From assembly GCA_025358455.1 (NCBI GenBank), contig JANYJP010000116.1, forward strand, positions 1-62,956: a DNA stretch of 62,956 bases. The letters run 5' to 3'. The notes under the pieces are model-generated. The model saw nothing but the letters and a program-made list of their open reading frames with translations, made no database searches and had not been told where the DNA came from. Below are positions 35,661 through 44,278 of this stretch, piece after piece (positions within the stretch are counted from its first letter, which is position 1; each line of letters opens with the position of its first letter). The position numbers were made by a program, and so were the translations under genes. The DNA is from Bacteroidales bacterium (GTDB taxonomy: Bacteria; Bacteroidota; Bacteroidia; Bacteroidales; VadinHA17).

Positions 35661-36881
35661 CTAATTCTTCCCGGTTATAATTGATCTATGCTTTATTATC
35701 AAAAAAAATATTAATAGGGAAATGATAGCAAAGGATATCCTGTAAGCGTATGTGGCTATAACATTTACTTCAGGTAAGTTAACCGGTAAGTAAGACCCAT
35801 TATTTCTGAAAACAGGGTTGAGAAAATATACGGATCCGTCATTGCAAACTATTTCTGTCCTTATATATGTATCATCCAAACTAAATGGATACCTGCCAAT
35901 CCTACTGTTTAAAAACACCGTTTTGAGAATTCCATTCTGCCCAATAAATTTAATTGAATCAGCTTTTTGATTCATTTTCACTATTACGGTATCATGATGT
36001 ATTTCAAATCCTGTTAATACAGGTAACCTTTCCATAGCCACTCTCTTTTCATAATTTGTTTTATAAGGCTTCAGGTTTAGAACAACACCGTACGATTTGC
36101 CGGTTCGTAATGCGCAAATAATTGAGCGACTATCAGGATCAGCATTAATAACATTAAAACTATGAGCACCATCAGTAAAACCTGACAAATCATGTGAATC
36201 GTCATTTGCAATAATAAATACCGGATGCCCCGATGATAGAATTGTATCGTAATACATTGAAAAAGCATGTTTGCTGTCTGCAATTTCAAGATAGTCATAA
36301 TTTCCAAGGTGTTTAAAATCAGAGAGCAGATATCCATCTCTCGTTTTCGGATGAACTATAGCAACCAAAGCGCTACTATCCCTCTTTAACCTGTTAATAA
36401 TATATTGTTTATTGTTCAGTGTCTGACGGAAAAAATAATCAGTCCATAAGATCTTGTTTGTATTTATAACAAGCTGATGCGTCTTATAGTACTGATATCC
36501 ATGTTCATATGAAGCGATAAAAATTCCGTTATTGCTCTTATAGTTATTTATCCTCATATAGTCAGAGATACTGGAAACATCATATCCGAAAAATTTATAA
36601 AAACTGTCCGCGATCTGAACTGAATTTCCGGCACCATCAGTTAATCCAAACAATAACCTTGTATGAAGATGAAAATTTGCCCGTTTCCATTTTGCAGTAT
36701 CTATGTCAGTATAAGGATTATATAGATTCTTCCCCGCGAACGCGCCGGGTTGTGGATATGAATATTTAATATTTATAACAAATTGAAAAACAATTACCAC
36801 AGTCAGGATAATACATAAAAAATAAAATATAGTCTTAACAGAGCTCAATCTGATGGATTTTAGAAATACAGATATTCTCAA
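35661..36881 (-). CDS. Membrane-anchored PHP-domain-like protein
   Basis: This 406-residue protein has an N-terminal membrane helix (about 17-38) and a second one near the C-terminus (about 380-400). Between them is a domain with PHP-type metal-ligand motifs: NFHLHTR (about 71-77), the IVHPKTRDGYLL segment and NDDSHDLSG, as in polymerase-and-histidinol-phosphatase family phosphoesterases. No ATG fits this frame; the only usable start is TTG at 36881, which puts the membrane helix at the right place. It is 26 bp upstream of the GT39 gene, with which it is probably co-transcribed, so a role in envelope glycan metabolism is possible. Confidence 0.65.
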   Translation of the reverse strand: MRISVFLKSIRLSSVKTIFYFLCIILTVVIVFQFVINIKYSYPQPGAFAGKNLYNPYTDIDTAKWKRANFHLHTRLLFGLTDGAGNSVQIADSFYKFFGYDVSSISDYMRINNYKSNNGIFIASYEHGYQYYKTHQLVINTNKILWTDYFFRQTLNNKQYIINRLKRDSSALVAIVHPKTRDGYLLSDFKHLGNYDYLEIADSKHAFSMYYDTILSSGHPVFIIANDDSHDLSGFTDGAHSFNVINADPDSRSIICALRTGKSYGVVLNLKPYKTNYEKRVAMERLPVLTGFEIHHDTVIVKMNQKADSIKFIGQNGILKTVFLNSRIGRYPFSLDDTYIRTEIVCNDGSVYFLNPVFRNNGSYLPVNLPEVNVIATYAYRISFAIISLLIFFLIIKHRSIITGKN

Positions 36882-37001
36882 AACTAATATCTCAAAAAAC
36901 CTGATCTTTTACTTTCTTTTAAAAATGTCAATTTTAAAAATACAAAAAATTCATGACTAATAACTGATGTGGTTTAATAGTGGGATTAAAAGAAATCATA
37001 G

Positions 37002-37673
37002 TTAGTCTTGTGTAAGATTAAGAAGTGCGTTTTTATCGATGATCAGGATATTCCTGCCACTAACTTTAATATAACCTTCCTGCTCCATTTCCTTTAAAAC
37101 TCTCGCGATAGAAGGTCTGGCAACACCAAAATAATCGGACAGATCATTCTGTGTTCTGTCGAGCTTAATTTCATTTTTCTGATCATCAGCAAGCTTTAGG
37201 ATATATTGTGCAAGTTTGCCTTTTATTGTTTTGAAATTCAAAAATTTGATCTTCTCTGACAGGAATTGGGAACGGTTTGAAATCAGGTCAAGGAAGTTCA
37301 CAAGGATTTTATCATTATTTTTCAGCAGTTTCAGGAAATCTGATTTTTCAGCAACAAGTAAATCAGTATCTGAAATGGCGATTACATTTACCGGAAACCT
37401 ATTTATACTGCCAAAAATAAATGCTGCGGCCAGGGCCCCTGGTGCCTTTATATCCTCAATCTTGATTATTCTCCCTGCATAGTCAACCATTTCTCCTTTA
37501 ACAATCCCGCCTAAAACGATAACCAGTGAATTAATCGTATCGCCACTCTGATATATAAGAGTGCCGGCCTTATATTTTCTTATCCTGTGAGGCAATTGCA
37601 ACAGAATTTTTTCAATCTCAATTGCGGTTAACCCTCTGAATAAAGGGGATTCTGATAAAAGAGAATAGTCCAT
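37002..37673 (-). CDS. Crp/Fnr family transcriptional regulator without cysteines
   Basis: This 223-residue protein has an N-terminal cyclic-nucleotide-binding-like domain (about 10-120; FRGLTAIEIEKILLQLPHRIRKYKAGTLIYQSGD) and a C-terminal winged helix (about 150-215) with the recognition helix in DLSDYFGVARPSIARVLKEME. There is no cysteine in the protein, so it cannot hold an Fnr-type iron-sulphur cluster; an HcpR- or heme/redox-type signal or a small ligand is more likely. It is divergent from the ferredoxin-activase operon, and the 18-bp palindrome in between is a strong candidate for its binding site. Confidence 0.85.
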   Translation of the reverse strand: MDYSLLSESPLFRGLTAIEIEKILLQLPHRIRKYKAGTLIYQSGDTINSLVIVLGGIVKGEMVDYAGRIIKIEDIKAPGALAAAFIFGSINRFPVNVIAISDTDLLVAEKSDFLKLLKNNDKILVNFLDLISNRSQFLSEKIKFLNFKTIKGKLAQYILKLADDQKNEIKLDRTQNDLSDYFGVARPSIARVLKEMEQEGYIKVSGRNILIIDKNALLNLTQD

Positions 37674-37780
37674 GGTTTTTACGTAAAATTACGAAATTGT
37701 TAATCAAAAACACTGGTAGTGTGGCTTATCATGTTGCTATTTGACGGATAAAGTATATTGCAGAAACATATAAATTCATT

Positions 37781-37798
37781 TTGTAACATATGTTACAA
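37781..37798. promoter_or_regulatory. Perfect 18-bp palindrome, candidate Crp/Fnr operator
   Basis: TTGTAACATATGTTACAA is exactly self-complementary. Its form (TGT-A ... T-ACA half sites) is that of a Crp/Fnr-family operator. It lies in the 181-bp gap between the regulator gene (minus) and the ferredoxin gene (plus), 57 bp before the ferredoxin start codon, a position consistent with activation or with control of both promoters. Confidence 0.75.
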
Positions 37799-37854
37799 TC
37801 TATCCGGTTCTATTCCTTCAATTTTGTAAGAGAAAACAATTAACCCATACAATT

Positions 37855-38766
37855 ATGAAAAGGGATATTTTAAAAATTGATGAAGAACTTTGTAACGGTT
37901 GCGGACAATGCGTCCCAAACTGCCACGAAGGAGCCTTGCAGGTAATAGACGGTAAAGTAAGAATGGTAAGTGAATTAATGTGCGACGGACTCGGTGCCTG
38001 TATAGGGCATTGTCCTGAAGGAGCAATCACCATCGAGACCCGCGAAGCTGAGCCCTACAATGAAGTAAGAGTTATGGAGCAGATGAAGGATAAGGGTAAG
38101 AATACAATAATTGCACATCTTAAACATATGAAGGATCATGGGGAAACAGTTTTCCTGCAAGAGGGTGTCACATATCTCAAAGGCATTCGCAATGAGCTTA
38201 ATTTTAACCTGGATGAAGTTGTAAATGAGGTACATAATCACGGTAAAGTCATAACAAGCCCTCAACAAATTCAAGTTTTGCCTAATGCCCATGTGCATGA
38301 AGGAGGTGGATGTCCGGGATCAAGAACTATGGTTATTGAAAAGCGCGATTCTTCAAAAGACAGTCAGGTTTTAGCTGACCAGCCTTCAGAATTAAGACAA
38401 TGGCCCGTGCAGATGCATCTTGTTAATCCAAATGCATCATATTTCCAGGGTTCCGATCTATTGCTTGCTGCTGACTGTGTTGCATTTTCAATGGGAGGGT
38501 TTCATAATAAACATCTGAAAGGCAAGTCACTGGCAATTGCATGTCCGAAACTCGACCATGGGACTGATGTTTATGTGGAAAAACTTACTGCAATGATTGA
38601 CACAGCTAAAATAAACACAATTACTGTTATGATGATGGAGGTGCCATGCTGCGGAGGATTATTGCAAATGGTAAGAGCAGCTCTCGCTGTTGCATCACGG
38701 AAGGTACCTGTGAAGAAAATGATTGTAGGAATAAACGGGGAGGTTCTCCAGGAGGAATGGGTCTGA
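37855..38766 (+). CDS. Ferredoxin-like 4Fe-4S protein with C-terminal extension
   Basis: This is a 303-residue protein. The first cluster site is complete, CxxCxxCxxxC (ELCNGCGQCVPNC, about 12-24). The second site reads MCDGLGACIGHCPEG; it keeps three cysteines but has Leu where the second Cys of CxxC should be, so it may bind a [3Fe-4S] cluster or use a different ligand. The C-terminal region (about 125-300) is not a plain ferredoxin: it has GGGCPGS, LAADCVAFS, IACPKLD and MEVPCCGGLLQMV, several cysteines that could hold further metal. Proteins of this shape occur next to Crp/Fnr regulators and redox enzymes in anaerobes. It is the first gene of a unit with the giant activase. Confidence 0.82.
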   Translation: MKRDILKIDEELCNGCGQCVPNCHEGALQVIDGKVRMVSELMCDGLGACIGHCPEGAITIETREAEPYNEVRVMEQMKDKGKNTIIAHLKHMKDHGETVFLQEGVTYLKGIRNELNFNLDEVVNEVHNHGKVITSPQQIQVLPNAHVHEGGGCPGSRTMVIEKRDSSKDSQVLADQPSELRQWPVQMHLVNPNASYFQGSDLLLAADCVAFSMGGFHNKHLKGKSLAIACPKLDHGTDVYVEKLTAMIDTAKINTITVMMMEVPCCGGLLQMVRAALAVASRKVPVKKMIVGINGEVLQEEWV

Positions 38767-38910
38767 AAAACGACGTAACAGTTCCTGTTGTGCCGTTATG
38801 ATATATATCAGCTTCCGGTTTATTTAAATTGATTCTAAGTCACATAATAATTACTTTTGGGTCAGAGAGTTATTTCTACAACAGGTATCAAATCTGAAAT
38901 TATTCAAGTA

Positions 38911-41900
38911 ATGACGCAGGACTCTAAAAATATTACCGGATCTGGTAGTTCCTATTTTCTTGGATTTGATATTGGTTCAGTGTCCCTGAACACAGTCATT
39001 CTGGATAAGGATAATAATATTCTTGAGGAGTATTATGATTATGTACATGGGAAGCCATTTAATGTACTTAATGAAAGACTCACCCTGATACTTGATAAGA
39101 TATCGCCAGAATTAATTAATGGGATAGCTATAACTGGTACAGGAGGGAAACTTGCTACAGAGCTTATTGGCGGAATATTTGTAAATGAGATTATCGCACA
39201 GGCAACTTCAACTGGCCATTTATTCCCTGATGCCAGAACGGTAGTAGAGATCGGTGGTGAGGATTCAAAACTAATTCTTCTTGAAAAAGATCCTTTAAAT
39301 GGTCATTCCAGGCTTGTAGATTTTGAGATGAATAGTATTTGTGCCGCAGGAACAGGGTCATTTCTCGACCAGCAAGCCAGAAGAATCGGAGTTCCAATTG
39401 AAAAAGAGTTTGGGGAGATGGCACTTAAATCTGTCAATCCCCCTCGTATTGCAGGTCGATGCAGTGTTTTTGCGAAAAGTGATATGATTCACCATCAGCA
39501 GATTGCTACTCCTTTGCACGATATTGTTGCAGGGTTATGCTTTGCTCTGGCCAGAAATTTCAGGAGTAATGTTGCCAGAAGCAAAGAGATAAAAAAACCA
39601 GTTGTATTTTCTGGTGGTGTAGCTGCTAATATTGGTATGGTAAAAGCTTTCAGAGAGGTTCTAAACCTGACAGAAGAAGAGTTGATTATACCACCCCATC
39701 ATGCTTCTATGGGAGCCATTGGTGCAGTTATGTATGCAAGGTCGTGTAAGCTCGACATGAATCATTTCAGTGGAATTGATAAACTCAGAAAATATCTTGC
39801 AAATGATTCAACTCTCTTTACCAGCCTCCCTCCTCTCAGAAAATCAGATGCCATATACAATAAAGATGTTGATGTCAGACTTAAAACCGATGAAAAAACC
39901 CAGGTTTATCTAGGACTTGACATCGGCTCACTAAGTACAAACGTAGTTTTAATAGACCGGCAGCACAGGGTTGTCTCAAGAAGATATCTTCCAACGGCTG
40001 GTAAACCACTGGAAGCAATACGACAGGGATTGACAGAGATTTATGATGAGGTTGGAGAAAGTGTTGAAGTTTTAGGTGTTGGAACAACCGGATCGGGCCG
40101 GTACCTCACCGGTGACTTTATAGGTGCCGATACAATACAGAATGAGATCACAGCTCAGGCTACAGCTGCAATAGATTTTGACCCGACAGTTGAAACAATA
40201 TTTGAAATAGGCGGTCAGGATTCAAAATATATCAGTATTGAAAACGGCGTCGTGGTTGATTTTGAAATGAATAAAGTCTGTGCAGCAGGTACGGGCTCCT
40301 TTCTTGAGGAACAGGCTGAAAAACTGAATATCAATATTATTAATGAATTCGGAGAAATGGCACTTGGATCCGAGTGTCCGGTAAAGCTTGGTGACCGCTG
40401 TACTGTCTTTATGGAATCTGACCTGAACTCTTTTATGCAAAAGGGTGTACGAAATGAAAATCTGGTTGGCGGACTTGCGTATTCAATTGTATATAATTAT
40501 TTGCAGAAGGTTGTCGGGGATCGTAAGGTTGGAAATAAGATCTTTTTCCAGGGTGGAGTAACTAATAATAAAGCTGTTGTTGCTGCTTTTGAACAGGTTA
40601 CCGGGAAAAAGATAATAATACCACCCCATTTTGACGTAACCGGCGCAATCGGTGCCGCAATACTGGCCAAAAGGTCAATGACTGAAGGCCAGAAGACAAG
40701 ATTCAGAGGCTTTGGTGTCAGGAATGTAAATTATGATATAAGCAGATTTGTTTGTCAGTCATGTGCAAATCATTGCGAGATAAGAAGGGTTAAAATAGAT
40801 GGTTATAACAAACCTCTTTTCTATGGTGGAAGATGCGAAAGATATGAGACTGACGACAGGAAAAATGAACGCACAGATATTCCAAACCTCTTCAAGAAGA
40901 GACTTGAAATGCTTATGGATGGTTATTCAGAACATGATGTATGGAAAACTACAACTATAGGAATACCAAGATCTCTGATGGTATACTATCAGCAATTTCC
41001 TTTCTGGAGAACCTTCTTTGAACACCTTGGATTCACTGTTGTGCTTTCAAAAGAATCAGATAAAGATCTGGTGAACAAATCTATTGAGACAATAACCGCG
41101 GAGACTTGTCTGCCAGTAGAACTTATGCATGGTCACGTGATCGATCTGATTGAAAAAGGAGTTGATTATATTTTTCTGCCATTCATTGTTAACGCGAAAA
41201 AGAAGGAAGGTAACCCGACAAATAATTGTAACTGCCCATGGGTACAGACATATCCATTTATGGTAAAAGCTGCACTCCGGGGTAAAGTTGACGAATCCAA
41301 ACTTTTAGTGCCTACGCTTCATTTCAGATTCTTTGAAAGGGCTCTTGTTCCGGAGTTATCTGAGTTTTTCCATGACAAATTCGGAATAGAGAAAGTGGAG
41401 ATAAAAAAAGCAATTTATAAAGCAGATAAAATTCAGATTGAATTCGAAAACAGTCTGATTGAATATGGGAAGAAAATACTTAATTCACTGCCGGAAAACT
41501 GTCGGCCTGCAGTATTGCTGGGCAGACCATATAACAGCTCTGATTCTCATCTGAATCTTGGACTGGTAGAAAAGCTTATAAACCAGAACGTTATGCCAAT
41601 ACCTGTCGATATGCTTGATCTGTCGGAGTATAAGATCTTCGACAGTTACAGGAATATGTACTGGCCCAACGGACAAAAAATGATAGCTGCCGCTCAAATG
41701 GTTGCAAAAACTGACGGACTTTATGCAATTTACCTGAGCAATTTCCGCTGCGGACCCGATTCGTTCATATGGCATTATATTACTGAAGAGCTAAAAGGGA
41801 AACCGTTCCTCCATCTCGAAGTTGATGAACATTCAGCTGATGCCGGAATGGTTACACGTATTGAAGCTTTCCTCGATAGTCTGAAAGGCGCTGAAAAGAA

Positions 41901-43167
41901 CGAAAAGAAAGAGTATCAGATTATCAGACCAAGAACCGGGCCGGCATCACCCCAAAAAGAACGGATACTATATTTTCCGTATATGAACGACAGTGCATAC
42001 CTTATTGCAGCAGCTGCACGCGGATGTGGAATTGCTTCAGAGGTTTTACCTAAACAAACAGCAGAAGATCTGGCAATCGGAAGAAAATATACATCTTCAA
42101 AAGAATGCTTCCCTATGATCTGCACTACAGGTAGTTTTATAAAAAAATTACAGGAGCCGGGTGCAGATCCCTCAAAAATGAGCTTCTTTATGCCTGATCA
42201 TAATGGCCCATGCCGTTTTGGACAATATAACCAGTTTCACAGAGTACTTTTTGACAAGCTTGGCTACAAAGACGCTGAGCTTATAACACCTTCCAACGAT
42301 ACCTCATATGCTGATGTTGCAGGTAAACACAGCCAGAAATTCAGAATAAATGCATGGAAAGCGTTTTTAGTGTGCGATTATCTCAGGAAAATTTACAGGG
42401 AAACCAGGCCCTATGAAATTAATAAAGGGGAATGCGATATTCTTTATAACAAGTCACTTGCAAAACTTGAAAAATGTATTGAAAAAGGATCCAAAGGGCT
42501 GCATAATGTGCTGACGAGTATTGTATACGATTTCAAAGCTGTGAAAACTCATATGAGTGTGAAGAAACCAGTGGTAGCTATTATTGGTGAGATATTTATG
42601 CGCGACAACTCCGGTTGTAACGGTAGTATTGCGAACAGGCTTGAAGACCTTGGAGCTGAGGTTATTATCGGACCATTCTCAGAATGGCTGCATTATTCCA
42701 CTTACAGATTTACCCGCGACAGCCGGTGGAAGAATGACACTAAAGGGGTTATCAAGTCGAGAATTCAGGAAGTAGGTCAGGACATTATAGCAAGGTCATT
42801 ATTAAGAAATATTAAAGAGTTTACGGATCGCGGGAAGGATGTTTCACTTCATGAAATGCTAAGTCTTTGCAATCCTTATATCAGTAAGTTTTATGATGGT
42901 GATCCCGCCATTGCAATGGGCACTTCAGTAGCCCTTTATAATAAAGGTGTTACCGGAATAGCCGCTATCCTGCCCTTTACATGCATGCCCGGAACAGTCG
43001 TTGCCTCTGTAAGCGATACCTTCAGAAAAGATCATAACAACATTCCATTCATTAATATTGCTTATGATGGTCAGGACTCTGTTTCCCTCGATACCAGGCT
43101 TCAGGCATTTGTATTTCAGGTTAAGGAGTTTGCTTTAGCCAGGGAAAAGGTTCCTATAGAATTTTAA
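38911..43167 (+). CDS. Giant acyl-CoA dehydratase activase-type protein (two BadF/HgdC-like ATPase domains plus dehydratase-related C-terminus)
   Basis: I choose the ATG at 38911, giving about 1418 residues; the frame opens with TTG 18 codons earlier. Two ASKHA ATPase domains follow each other: YFLGFDIGSVSLNTVIL (about 14 on) and VYLGLDIGSLSTNVVLI (about 331 on). Each has the cluster-binding signature CAAGTGSFL (FEMNSICAAGTG and FEMNKVCAAGTG) and a second Cys in RC(S/T)VF. A cysteine motif, FVCQSCANHCEIRR, begins about 612. The rest (about 640-1418) contains DUF2229/2-hydroxyacyl-CoA-dehydratase-like segments (AETCLPVELMHGH, ILGRPYNSSDSHLN, SKECFPMICTTGSF). HgdC-type activases use ATP to fire low-potential electrons into a dehydratase or a double-cubane protein. 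Here activase and acceptor-like parts are fused. It is probably fed by the upstream ferredoxin. The reaction is unknown. Confidence 0.82.
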   Translation: MTQDSKNITGSGSSYFLGFDIGSVSLNTVILDKDNNILEEYYDYVHGKPFNVLNERLTLILDKISPELINGIAITGTGGKLATELIGGIFVNEIIAQATSTGHLFPDARTVVEIGGEDSKLILLEKDPLNGHSRLVDFEMNSICAAGTGSFLDQQARRIGVPIEKEFGEMALKSVNPPRIAGRCSVFAKSDMIHHQQIATPLHDIVAGLCFALARNFRSNVARSKEIKKPVVFSGGVAANIGMVKAFREVLNLTEEELIIPPHHASMGAIGAVMYARSCKLDMNHFSGIDKLRKYLANDSTLFTSLPPLRKSDAIYNKDVDVRLKTDEKTQVYLGLDIGSLSTNVVLIDRQHRVVSRRYLPTAGKPLEAIRQGLTEIYDEVGESVEVLGVGTTGSGRYLTGDFIGADTIQNEITAQATAAIDFDPTVETIFEIGGQDSKYISIENGVVVDFEMNKVCAAGTGSFLEEQAEKLNINIINEFGEMALGSECPVKLGDRCTVFMESDLNSFMQKGVRNENLVGGLAYSIVYNYLQKVVGDRKVGNKIFFQGGVTNNKAVVAAFEQVTGKKIIIPPHFDVTGAIGAAILAKRSMTEGQKTRFRGFGVRNVNYDISRFVCQSCANHCEIRRVKIDGYNKPLFYGGRCERYETDDRKNERTDIPNLFKKRLEMLMDGYSEHDVWKTTTIGIPRSLMVYYQQFPFWRTFFEHLGFTVVLSKESDKDLVNKSIETITAETCLPVELMHGHVIDLIEKGVDYIFLPFIVNAKKKEGNPTNNCNCPWVQTYPFMVKAALRGKVDESKLLVPTLHFRFFERALVPELSEFFHDKFGIEKVEIKKAIYKADKIQIEFENSLIEYGKKILNSLPENCRPAVLLGRPYNSSDSHLNLGLVEKLINQNVMPIPVDMLDLSEYKIFDSYRNMYWPNGQKMIAAAQMVAKTDGLYAIYLSNFRCGPDSFIWHYITEELKGKPFLHLEVDEHSADAGMVTRIEAFLDSLKGAEKNEKKEYQIIRPRTGPASPQKERILYFPYMNDSAYLIAAAARGCGIASEVLPKQTAEDLAIGRKYTSSKECFPMICTTGSFIKKLQEPGADPSKMSFFMPDHNGPCRFGQYNQFHRVLFDKLGYKDAELITPSNDTSYADVAGKHSQKFRINAWKAFLVCDYLRKIYRETRPYEINKGECDILYNKSLAKLEKCIEKGSKGLHNVLTSIVYDFKAVKTHMSVKKPVVAIIGEIFMRDNSGCNGSIANRLEDLGAEVIIGPFSEWLHYSTYRFTRDSRWKNDTKGVIKSRIQEVGQDIIARSLLRNIKEFTDRGKDVSLHEMLSLCNPYISKFYDGDPAIAMGTSVALYNKGVTGIAAILPFTCMPGTVVASVSDTFRKDHNNIPFINIAYDGQDSVSLDTRLQAFVFQVKEFALAREKVPIEF

Positions 43168-44278
43168 ATCCCATATTATTAAGTATTTCCCTGACCTTTT
43201 CTGTTCCTCCGGTCATATCTATTGAATAGGAAGTAAACTCTCTTCTGAGAGGGTATCCTCCTCTAAGTTTTTCAAAATCAGCTGGCGAGAAACGAAGCTT
43301 TATATCGTCATCGGCAATATTATAGCTATGGAAAACAGCTTCCCTGATTATGTCATAGTCTGATTTCCCCTTCCCTTTTATAGTTATCGCAGTATTTAAA
43401 GGAAGAGGAACATTTCCGGGATACCAGTTTTCGGGCGGAAGATTGAAGAAACGGCATAAAGAATTGACTACCATAGCAGTGCCATTGGCCTTACCATCTG
43501 TGGAATAGCCTGCTATATGGGGTGTGGCAATAAAAGTATTTGCCATAAGGTCAAGATCAATATCCGGTTCATTTTCCCAAACATCAATTACGGCCCCTCC
43601 CAGTCTTCCCTTTATCAGGATTTTCTTCAGCGCACCTGAGTCTGTCACTTCACCTCTGGAGGAGTTAAAAAACCAGGTTCCTTTTTTCATCTTTTTAAAG
43701 ATCTCGTCATTAAACAGATGATAGGTTTTATCTTCGCCTGATAGTGTAAGCGGAACATGAACAGTGATTATATCTGAATCAGTAAGAATTGTTCCAAGTG
43801 AAACAAAGTTCTTATCTCCCTCTCTTCTTTGACGGGGAGGATCGTTTAGCAAAACATTCATCCCAAGTATTCTGGCAATTTTTTCAACTTTGGCTCCTAC
43901 ATTTCCTGCACCTACTATCCCGATGGTTTTTCCATTCAGGTTATACTTATGATCCTGTGCAAGTTTAAGCAGGGCCGCGGTAATATATTGCTGAACCGAC
44001 GATGAATTACATCCAGGTGCATTTGTCCACGCTATATTATTGCTATCGCAGTAAGAAGTATCAATATGATCGAATCCGATTGTAGCAGTGCCTATGAATC
44101 TTACTCCTGTTCCATTAAGCAGATCCTCTGTACACTTGGTGCGTGTCCTTATCAGCAGAGCATCAGCGTCCATAATTAGTTCTCTGCTGATCTGATTTCC
44201 CGGGACATAAACCATTTCAGCCAGAGACTCAAGTGCTCCCTTCAGAAATGGAATTTTATCATCCGCTACAATTTTCAT
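43154..44278 (-). CDS. pdxB: Erythronate-4-phosphate dehydrogenase
   Basis: This 374-residue 2-hydroxyacid dehydrogenase of the PdxB type catalyses the second step of DXP-dependent pyridoxal phosphate synthesis. The NAD-binding motif GIVGAGNVGAKVEKIARILGM is at about 117-137, FFNSSRGEVTDSGAL carries the active-site Arg, DVWENEPDID the Glu, and TPHIAGYS the catalytic His. The C-terminal dimerisation domain is present (DYDIIREAVFHSYNIADDDI). The start overlaps the S46 peptidase stop by four bases (ATGA), and the last 14 bases overlap the convergent activase gene. Confidence 0.92.
   Translation of the reverse strand: MKIVADDKIPFLKGALESLAEMVYVPGNQISRELIMDADALLIRTRTKCTEDLLNGTGVRFIGTATIGFDHIDTSYCDSNNIAWTNAPGCNSSSVQQYITAALLKLAQDHKYNLNGKTIGIVGAGNVGAKVEKIARILGMNVLLNDPPRQRREGDKNFVSLGTILTDSDIITVHVPLTLSGEDKTYHLFNDEIFKKMKKGTWFFNSSRGEVTDSGALKKILIKGRLGGAVIDVWENEPDIDLDLMANTFIATPHIAGYSTDGKANGTAMVVNSLCRFFNLPPENWYPGNVPLPLNTAITIKGKGKSDYDIIREAVFHSYNIADDDIKLRFSPADFEKLRGGYPLRREFTSYSIDMTGGTEKVREILNNMGFKIL

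Noticed and set aside
38857-38910. TTG start for the giant activase
   Set aside because: An ATG 18 codons downstream directly precedes the ATPase domain, and the extra residues have no family match.
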